Shown here: in pieces, positions 5,789-10,591 of the stretch
Layout of the letters: each line of letters begins with the position of its first letter
How positions within the stretch are numbered: the first letter of the stretch is position 1
Assembly: GCA_036277615.1 (NCBI GenBank)
Contig: DASUMQ010000067.1
Coordinates: 1-10,591, forward strand
Origin: RPQJ01 sp036277615
GTDB taxonomy: Bacteria > Pseudomonadota > Gammaproteobacteria > Steroidobacterales > Steroidobacteraceae
DNA length: 10,591 bases
Reading direction: 5' to 3'
Program-made: the position numbers and the translations under genes
The notes under the pieces: generated by a model
Told to the model about the DNA's origin: nothing
The model's database searches: none
What the model saw: only the letters and a program-made list of their open reading frames with translations

Positions 5789-7147
5789 TGCGCGACGGCG
5801 CAGCAGCCAGGCGCCGGTGACGATGACGAGCGCCAGCAGGTTGAACCAGAGCTGGCTCGCGAGCGCCGGCGTCAGCGCCATCGCGATCAGTACGGCGATC
5901 ATCCCGCCGATCGTGGCGTAGCTGAGCCACGGGAAGAACCAGACCCGCACGGCCCTGGTCTCGGTCTCCGGGTGGCGACGGCGCAGGCGCACGTGCGCAA
6001 TCGCCGTCATCAGGTAGACGAACACGATCACCGTGCCGGACGAGCTGACCAGGAACGCGAACACCGCGTTCGGCGACACGATCGCGAGCACGACCCCGAT
6101 CACGCCCACGATCGAGCCGAGCCAGATCGAGCGGGCGGGCACGCGGCGCGCGTTGACCTCGACGAGCCAGCGCGGCGCGTCGCCGTGGTCGGCGAGCACG
6201 TGCAGCACGCGTGAGCACACGTACACGGCGGAATTGAGGCAGGACAGCACCGCCGTCAGGATGATGAAGCTCATCGCGGCGCTGCCCCAGTCGAAGCCGA
6301 TCACGTTCAGCGCGAGCGTGAACGGCGACTCGCCCGGCACGATGCGGGTCCAGGGCACGACGCTGACGATCAGCAACAGCGAGACGACGTAGAAGAACAG
6401 GATCCGCCACGAGATCGAGGTCGCCATGCGCACGACGGCCTTCTCCGGGTCCTTCGACTCGGCCGCGGCCACGGTCGTGATCTCCGGCCCCACCATCGAG
6501 AAGAACACCGTCGTCACGGCCGCGACCACCGGCACCCAGCCCTTCGGGGCGATGCCGCCGTGCGCCGTCAGGTTCGCCCACGTCGCCCCGTCGGGGGCGG
6601 TGAGCCCGAACGCGTAGGCGGCGGCAATGAGAATGAACGCGATGATCGCGGCGACCTTGATCGAGGAGAACCAGAACTCGAACTCGCCGTACGAGCGTGC
6701 CGAGAGCAGGTTGACCGCCGTCATGATCGCCATCAGCACGAGCCCGATCTGCCAGACGGGCAGGTCGAACCAGAGCTGCAGGATCTGCGCGCCGGCGATC
6801 GCCTCGATCGGCACGACGACGATCCAGAAGTACCAGTAGAGCCAGCCGGCGATGAACCCGCCGGCATTGCCGAAGCCCTCGCGCGCGAATTCGGAGAACG
6901 AGCGGATGTGCGGATGGGTGAGGGCCATCTCGCCGAGCATGCGCATGACCACGAACACGATCGTGCCGGCGATCATGTAGGAGAACAGCGCGGCGGGACC
7001 GGCGTTCGCGATCGCGGCGCTGCTGCCGACGAACAGGCCCGCGCCGATCACGCCGCCGAGCGTGATCATCGCGATGTGACGCGGCAGCAGGCTCCGGCTG
7101 AGTTCGTGCGGCTTGCCGGCCGCTGCGGTGTCGAGCGCGGGAGTCAT
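5786..7147 (-). CDS. GabP-like amino acid permease (APC superfamily)
   Basis: A 453-residue inner-membrane secondary transporter with about 12 membrane helices, of the usual family length. The N-terminus PHEL and first helix GGVIGAGLFVGSS (31-43), the GWLYWYFW motif (101-108), SYGEFEFWFSSIKV (152-165), PEITTVAAAES (221-231) and LNSAVYVCSRVLHVLADHGDAP (304-325) align by eye very closely with Escherichia coli GabP. This points to proton-coupled uptake of GABA or a related omega-amino acid. AroP-, ProY- and AnsP-type relatives share much of this, so substrate is inferred. The start is ATG 7147 without a clear Shine-Dalgarno. It converges on the SDR gene and lies 149 nt downstream of the ScyD-like gene, behind two hairpins. 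It may feed the omega-aminotransferase pathway further left, though it is not in that operon. Confidence 0.9.
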   Translation of the reverse strand: MTPALDTAAAGKPHELSRSLLPRHIAMITLGGVIGAGLFVGSSAAIANAGPAALFSYMIAGTIVFVVMRMLGEMALTHPHIRSFSEFAREGFGNAGGFIAGWLYWYFWIVVVPIEAIAGAQILQLWFDLPVWQIGLVLMAIMTAVNLLSARSYGEFEFWFSSIKVAAIIAFILIAAAYAFGLTAPDGATWANLTAHGGIAPKGWVPVVAAVTTVFFSMVGPEITTVAAAESKDPEKAVVRMATSISWRILFFYVVSLLLIVSVVPWTRIVPGESPFTLALNVIGFDWGSAAMSFIILTAVLSCLNSAVYVCSRVLHVLADHGDAPRWLVEVNARRVPARSIWLGSIVGVIGVVLAIVSPNAVFAFLVSSSGTVIVFVYLMTAIAHVRLRRRHPETETRAVRVWFFPWLSYATIGGMIAVLIAMALTPALASQLWFNLLALVIVTGAWLLRRRA

Positions 7148-7192
7148 GGGCCCGGCATGGGACGGCCGAACGCCCGCGAAGTCAAGCCAAAC

Positions 7193-7231
7193 CCGGCGGC
7201 CGGCCGACGTCCGTGTCGAGCCGGCCGCCGG
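7193..7231 (-). terminator. 12-bp perfect GC hairpin between the beta-propeller and permease genes
   Basis: CCGGCGGCCGGC (7193-7204) pairs perfectly with GCCGGCCGCCGG (7220-7231). A further CGAC/GTCG pair (7205-7208 with 7215-7218) lies inside after one bulged base. In minus-strand RNA it is followed by GUUUGGCUUGACUU, a moderately U-rich stretch. It may terminate the beta-propeller transcript or structure the permease leader; its arm begins 46 nt before the permease ATG. Confidence 0.45.
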
Positions 7232-7248
7232 TCCCCGTTATCCCGGCC

Positions 7249-7290
7249 GGCGGTCGCGCGCGCGTCGCATCGTCAGCGCGCGCGGCCGCC
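7249..7290 (-). repeat. Long GC inverted repeat just after the beta-propeller stop
   Basis: GGCGGTCGCGCGCGC (7249-7263) and GCGCGCGCGGCCGCC (7276-7290) form a 15-position stem with one non-Watson-Crick position and a 12-nt loop. In minus-strand RNA that position is a C-A mismatch, leaving 9 plus 5 bp. It starts 6 nt after the stop codon at 7297. A role in transcript 3' end protection or termination is likely, but no U-tract follows. Confidence 0.45.
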
Positions 7291-7296
7291 CAGACC

Positions 7297-8439
7297 TCAA
7301 GAACACGGGCTGAGCGGCAGCCGCAGGACTTCGCCCAGTGTCGACGACGTGCCGAAGTTGGTCAGGTAGGCGGCGCCGTCGGGGCCGATCGCAACGCCGC
7401 CCGGGAAGGTGAGGTTCTCGAGCAGCACGGTCGGCGCGGCCCCGGGGCACTGCCGCAGCAGGCGCCCGATGCCGAGGCCCGGGTTGGGCGGCGGTGGCGG
7501 GAACGGACCGACCTGGCCCCTCGCCACTTCGAGCACGTACAGCGCACCGCCGTGATCGAAGGCAAGGTCGACCACCGCCGTGAATCCCGACGCATACGTC
7601 TGCGGTGCACCGCCGTCGCTCGGGATGCGCAGCACCGGCGACGTGCCGGGCCAGAACGGAAAGCCGGTCAGGAGGCTGACGTACAGTGCGCCGTCCGGCC
7701 CTTCCACGATCGCGGTCGGCACCGGCTCGCGCGGAGCCGGGATCGGCGGCACCGGCGGCAGGGGCGGGATCAGGGAAAACGTCGTGGACCGGCCGTTCGG
7801 CAGCACCTCGATGATCGCGTTGGCGCCGGCATCGGCCACCAGGCGCCGCCCCGGCAGCGCGACGACGTCGTACGGGTTCGAATCGACGTTGCCGCCGGCC
7901 GGGTTGTACGCCACCTCGTGGGCGGCGACGTCCGCCACGGCCCGGTACGTGCCACCCGGCGTGACGTGCACCAGCGTGCCGAACATCCAGCTCTTCGGGC
8001 CGAGTCCGGCCCGCAGTCCCGGGTTGCCGCCCCAGCTCATCATCACGTACCCGGCCGTCCCGAGGAACGAGACGTCGACCGGACCGCCTTCGGCCGTGCC
8101 GTCCGGCAGTCCGAGTGACGGCAGTCCTGTGACCACGCGCTCGAAGCCGCCTTCGGGGCGGACACGGCTGACCGCGCCCGTCTCGCCGTAGCAGCGATTG
8201 ACTGTCGGGTTGGGGGGCGAGAACGTGCAGTTGCCCGTGCCGCCGCTGCCCGATTCGGCGACGTAGAGGTCACCGTTCGGGGCGAAGTCGAGTCCGCGCG
8301 GGTTGGCGAGGCCGCTGGCGATGGTTTTCGCAGCGCCGACGTCGGCCTGGGCCGTTGCGCCGAGCCACAGCGCGCCACACATCAGGGCCGCGCCGAGCGG
8401 CACACGCCCGGACGGCGAGTTGGGGTGGTCGATGATCAT
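7297..8439 (-). CDS. Secreted ScyD/ScyE-family (NHL-like) beta-propeller protein
   Basis: A 380-residue exported protein. Residues 1-32 are a signal peptide ending at ATAQA. The rest shows repeated propeller-blade motifs: NPRGLDFAPNGDLYVAESGSGG (46-67), SNPYDVVALPGRRLVADAGAN (187-207), IVEGPDGALYVSLLTGFPF (244-262), VVDLAFDHGGALYVLEV (289-305) and PGGVAIGPDGAAYLTNFG (346-363). These match the ScyD/ScyE family, named from cyanobacterial scytonemin clusters but widespread in bacteria, where the function is usually unknown. I see no scytonemin genes here. Two proline-rich loops (225-241 and 312-320) interrupt the blades. Cys71/Cys83 and Cys331/Cys379 could form disulfides in the periplasm. The start is ATG 8439, with AGGAGGG before it. 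It diverges from the small membrane protein gene. It is probably a scaffold or binding protein rather than an enzyme. Confidence 0.88.
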   Translation of the reverse strand: MIIDHPNSPSGRVPLGAALMCGALWLGATAQADVGAAKTIASGLANPRGLDFAPNGDLYVAESGSGGTGNCTFSPPNPTVNRCYGETGAVSRVRPEGGFERVVTGLPSLGLPDGTAEGGPVDVSFLGTAGYVMMSWGGNPGLRAGLGPKSWMFGTLVHVTPGGTYRAVADVAAHEVAYNPAGGNVDSNPYDVVALPGRRLVADAGANAIIEVLPNGRSTTFSLIPPLPPVPPIPAPREPVPTAIVEGPDGALYVSLLTGFPFWPGTSPVLRIPSDGGAPQTYASGFTAVVDLAFDHGGALYVLEVARGQVGPFPPPPPNPGLGIGRLLRQCPGAAPTVLLENLTFPGGVAIGPDGAAYLTNFGTSSTLGEVLRLPLSPCS

Positions 8440-8443
8440 GGTT

Positions 8444-8450
8444 CCCTCCT
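8444..8450 (-). promoter_or_regulatory. Ribosome binding site of the beta-propeller gene
   Basis: The minus strand reads AGGAGGG then AACC then ATG 8439. This fixes the start against a much longer open frame that continues upstream to about 8862. Confidence 0.8.
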
Positions 8451-8483
8451 GGACGGATCTATTGTTGTTGGAGGCGACCGGTC

Positions 8484-8559
8484 GGCGGCGTGCCGCCCGG
8501 TTGCGCACGTCGAAAGAGTGTTCTTCGACCGGCCCGAGTCCCGGAACGGATCGGGCCGG
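8484..8559. promoter_or_regulatory. Divergent control region with three dyads
   Basis: The 228-bp gap 8440-8667 separates two divergent genes. Inside it lie GGCGGC/GCCGCC (8484-8489 with 8492-8497); GTCGAA plus GA pairing with TCTTCGAC (8509-8517 with 8522-8529, one bulged A, 4-nt loop); and a perfect 9-bp inverted repeat CCGGCCCGA/TCGGGCCGG (8529-8537 with 8551-8559, 13-nt gap). The adjacent dyads look like operator sites or leader RNA structure. I found no convincing -35/-10 pair on either strand, and the first dyad may be chance given the GC content. Confidence 0.4.
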
Positions 8560-8667
8560 AGCCAAGCCTGACACTTTATGGACGCGTGCAGCAACTGTGT
8601 ACTCTGGCGGCAGTATCCGGCGTGTCCAGGGCACCGTCGGACCCTGAGCCCCGAAGACACCGAGACC

Positions 8668-9078
8668 ATGCCCGTAGTTGCACCTCGCTCGCTCATGCGC
8701 ACGGTCCTCGGGCTCGCGTCGGTGGGCGTGGCCGCGTGGGTCGCGGCGACCGCCGTACGCTACGGCCTGGTGGAGCGCGACGACCTCGGTGCGGTGTGCG
8801 ACGCGGCCACGGCGCCCTGGTGGTGCCACGTGCGGATGCTCGTGATCCGTGCGTTCGTGCACGACGTGTTCGGCCTCGCGAGCCTCGCGTGCGCTGCGGC
8901 GGCGCTATGGCGGCGGTCGTGGCGGCTCGCCTGGGCCGCCGTCGCGGTCGGGGTCGTCGGCATGGTGTTGTACAACTTCACCTGGGCCGGGGCCGGGGTG
9001 ATCGGCGGCGCGATGGTGCTCGCGCGCCTGGGCGGCCCATGGGAGCAGCACGGCAAGCCCGAGCACCACGCTCGCTGA
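8668..9078 (+). CDS. Small multi-pass membrane protein, unknown function
   Basis: A 136-residue protein that I do not recognise by name. Hydrophobic helices lie at about 14-30, 57-80, 87-104 and 107-121, so three or four membrane passes. Between helices 1 and 2 is VCDAATAPWWC with Cys44 and Cys53, probably a periplasmic loop with a disulfide. The C-terminus is short, hydrophilic and His-rich. I prefer ATG 8668: the frame is open back to an ATG at 8578, but the extra 30 residues are polar and Cys/Arg-rich and look non-coding; ATG 8695 is also possible. The Shine-Dalgarno is weak. The coherent hydrophobic helices make it more credible than the opposite-strand frame over 8905-9078, which it overlaps antisense. 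It could be an envelope accessory protein for the neighbours, but nothing in the sequence proves this. Confidence 0.7.
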   Translation: MPVVAPRSLMRTVLGLASVGVAAWVAATAVRYGLVERDDLGAVCDAATAPWWCHVRMLVIRAFVHDVFGLASLACAAAALWRRSWRLAWAAVAVGVVGMVLYNFTWAGAGVIGGAMVLARLGGPWEQHGKPEHHAR

Positions 9079-10578
9079 GCCCCAGCCGACCGAGGCCAGG
9101 TTCGCGAATCGCTCCATCCAGGGCACCAGCACGCCCGCAACGACGAGCCACGACGCTAGCACGAGTTCGTCACTGCCACTGCGACGTTGCAGCGCGCGAG
9201 CGCGCGACTTCGGATCGACCAGCGACGTGATCGCGAAGGCGAGCACGCCCGGCGCGAACAGCCACACCGGAAAATCGCGGTGCCGCCCGGCGAACACCAG
9301 CCCGAGGTCGACGTAGGCCGCGCCGGCGAGCAGCAGCAGGGCGACCAGTCGTGGAATCGGGTCTGGCGCCGGCCCGACGCGGGGCGTAGACAGCGTGCGG
9401 GCCGTCCTCGCGAGTGCGAGCCAGCCCGCCGCGCACACGACCAGCGTGACCGTCCAGTCGACGAACGAGGCGTTGGCGTCGAACAGGTGTCGCCACTGCC
9501 GGGCGCCGAGCGTGACCAGGGTCGCCACGCAGCCGAACGCGACGAGGCCGGCTCGCGCCGGCGCACCGTTCCGTCCGACGCGGGCCGTCACCGCAGCGCC
9601 GAGCAGTCCGGCCAGCACCGCCAGCGCCGCGACCCAGCGTCCCCGGGGTGCGTCGACGACGGGCCCGGTCCACGCGAATTTGGGCCTTGCCTCGCGATCG
9701 TAGAGCCCCCAGTGGCCGCCCACCGTGCCTTCGTGCGGAATCTTCCACGGCTGGTCGAAGGCCTCGATCACGTTGAAGTCGAAACCGCGTCGTGCCGCGA
9801 GCGCGGTGAACTCGCGCAGGAAGCGCGCCTGCTCGACGCGACCGGGGACGGCCGGGCCGCGCGGGCGGCCCGCGCTCGGCCAGCCGGTCTCGCCGATGAA
9901 CACGGGCTTGCCCGGAATGCGCCGCTGCAACTCCGTGTACAGCCGGTCGACCTGCTCGATCACGTCGTCGACCGCGACCGGCTCGTCGTCCCAGTACGGC
10001 AGGATGTGCACGGTCACGAAGGAGACGTCGCGGGCGAGCGTCGCGTGGTCGAGCCAGCGTCCCCAGACGTCGGCGTACGTCACGGGCAGCCGTGTCTCGG
10101 CGCCGACGCGCCGGATCAGTGACGCGAGTTGCTCGGGCGTCAATTCCCGACGCAGCAGCACCTCGTTGCCGACGACGATCGCGCGGATCGTCTCGCGATG
10201 CCGCTTGGCCACCGCGATGCCGTGCGCGAGCTCGCGTTCGTTGTGCGCGGCGTCCCGGCCGATCCAGAGCCCGAGCAGAACCTCCATGCCGAACTCGCGC
10301 GCCACGGCCGGGACCAGGTCATGGCCTTCGGCGACGGTGTAGGTGCGCACGCACGACGTGCGCCGGGCGAGCAGTGCGAGGTCGAGGCGGATCCTTTCGG
10401 CCGTGAGTGACTCCCGGGCGCGTCCGGCGCGCTGCTGCGACGGCGCATAGGACACGCAAGGCAAGCGCCCGGCCGCGCCGTCCGGAAGCAGGACCGGGCG
10501 CGCGTCGTGCCACCACGACCCCGCCAAGGCAAGCGCGAGCAGCGCCCAGCACGCGGCGATCCACCTGGCCCGCGACAC
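8905..10578 (-). CDS. Membrane-anchored GH17 glycosidase/transglycosylase with polytopic C-terminus (NdvC-like)
   Basis: A 557-residue protein. One N-terminal membrane segment (6-22) is followed by a GH17 TIM-barrel (about 38-305) with the acid/base Glu139 in VVGNEVL and the nucleophile Glu230 in FIGETGWPS. Then come about seven hydrophobic helices (314-330, 343-359, 374-391, 409-430, 437-452, 471-486, 497-515). This architecture is that of proteobacterial 'beta-(1,6)-glucan synthase'/NdvC-type proteins. Related bacterial GH17 domains, such as that of Pseudomonas NdvB, remodel beta-1,3-glucan by transglycosylation. It probably branches or elongates periplasmic or exported glucan. The start is GTG 10578, 13 bases from the window edge, with the frame open upstream, so the start is tentative. 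Residues from about 519 to the end are a low-complexity Pro/His/Asp tail encoded antisense to the membrane protein gene. The natural end may have been near residue 518. Confidence 0.88.
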   Translation of the reverse strand: MSRARWIAACWALLALALAGSWWHDARPVLLPDGAAGRLPCVSYAPSQQRAGRARESLTAERIRLDLALLARRTSCVRTYTVAEGHDLVPAVAREFGMEVLLGLWIGRDAAHNERELAHGIAVAKRHRETIRAIVVGNEVLLRRELTPEQLASLIRRVGAETRLPVTYADVWGRWLDHATLARDVSFVTVHILPYWDDEPVAVDDVIEQVDRLYTELQRRIPGKPVFIGETGWPSAGRPRGPAVPGRVEQARFLREFTALAARRGFDFNVIEAFDQPWKIPHEGTVGGHWGLYDREARPKFAWTGPVVDAPRGRWVAALAVLAGLLGAAVTARVGRNGAPARAGLVAFGCVATLVTLGARQWRHLFDANASFVDWTVTLVVCAAGWLALARTARTLSTPRVGPAPDPIPRLVALLLLAGAAYVDLGLVFAGRHRDFPVWLFAPGVLAFAITSLVDPKSRARALQRRSGSDELVLASWLVVAGVLVPWMERFANLASVGWGSASVVLGLAVLLPWAAQAREHHRAADHPGPGPGEVVQHHADDPDRDGGPGEPPRPPP

Positions 10579-10591
10579 GCGCGGCGGGTCG

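Noticed and set aside
5019..6581. In-frame upstream extension of the aspartic protease to over 800 residues
   Set aside because: It would run antisense through the SDR and permease genes and yields charged, repetitive sequence. The signal peptide after ATG 5018 marks the real start.
7157..7185. TTGACT...TCCCAT as a permease promoter on the minus strand
   Set aside because: The -35 and 17-nt spacing are good, but the -10 matches only 3 of 6 bases and would put the start of transcription almost on the ATG.
6560..7369. Plus-strand frame antisense to the permease
   Set aside because: The hydrophilic Asp/Arg/His-rich translation is the usual mirror of a membrane protein gene and has no start signal.
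8568..8605. CTGACA and TACTCT as a promoter for the small membrane protein
   Set aside because: The spacer is about 26 nt, too long for a sigma-70-type promoter, and no better pair was found.
8440..8862. In-frame upstream extension of the beta-propeller gene
   Set aside because: AGGAGGG directly before ATG 8439 and a signal peptide starting there decide the start. The extension is antisense to the small membrane protein gene.
1..10591. CRISPR arrays, tRNA/rRNA genes, insertion sequences, phage or defence modules
   Set aside because: I saw no regularly spaced direct repeats, no transposase or integrase motifs, no tRNA-like cloverleaf and no nuclease or toxin pair. All sizeable coding regions are explained by metabolic, transport, protease or envelope genes.

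Overview
This window is strongly GC-rich and densely coded, with short intergenic gaps. It has AGGAGG-type ribosome binding sites and a GC-biased third codon position that opens many long false frames on the opposite strands. I see no phage, transposon, CRISPR, tRNA or rRNA signal. The gene content suggests a chromosomal segment of a high-GC proteobacterium, most likely beta or gamma, possibly from a metagenome. It includes a GabP-like amino acid permease, a ScyD/ScyE-type secreted beta-propeller, a membrane-anchored GH17 glucan enzyme of the NdvC type, and single-chain retropepsin-like and M3-like exported peptidases. The taxonomic call is inference.

Layout: (1) Positions 1-5018, minus strand, hold four genes. 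In transcription order they are a two-lobed retropepsin-like aspartic protease (5018-4056), an exported M3-like zinc peptidase (4016-2376), a class III omega-aminotransferase (2296-962), and a P5C-dehydrogenase-like aldehyde dehydrogenase (from 965, cut by the left edge just before its catalytic cysteine). The last two overlap by ATGA and are almost certainly translationally coupled. A promoter may lie just before the aminotransferase. (2) An SDR of the C-factor/sniffer type (5109-5771, plus) diverges from the protease. It converges on a GabP-like permease (7147-5786, minus) over a hairpin that contains both stop codons. (3) A secreted ScyD/ScyE-family beta-propeller (8439-7297, minus) lies upstream of the permease, with two GC-rich hairpins between them. 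(4) A 228-bp divergent intergenic region rich in dyads precedes a small four-helix membrane protein (8668-9078, plus). (5) A GH17 glycosidase/transglycosylase with a polytopic membrane C-terminus (10578-8905, minus) runs into that membrane gene, with a 174-bp antisense overlap of the two reading frames.

Functional reading (inference): the aminotransferase would turn an amino compound into an aldehyde, which the coupled dehydrogenase oxidises to an acid. This is the standard two-step logic of GABA, lysine, ornithine, beta-alanine or taurine catabolism. The GabP-like permease lies on the same strand but in a separate transcription unit and could supply the substrate. The two exported peptidases upstream could be part of a peptide-scavenging programme or could be unrelated neighbours. 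The right-hand third (beta-propeller, small membrane protein, GH17) looks like cell-envelope function. I do not see a defence system or other clearly undescribed system. The most unusual items are the tandem-lobe retropepsin and its neighbourhood, the antisense overlap at 8905-9078, and the cluster of dyads at 8484-8559.
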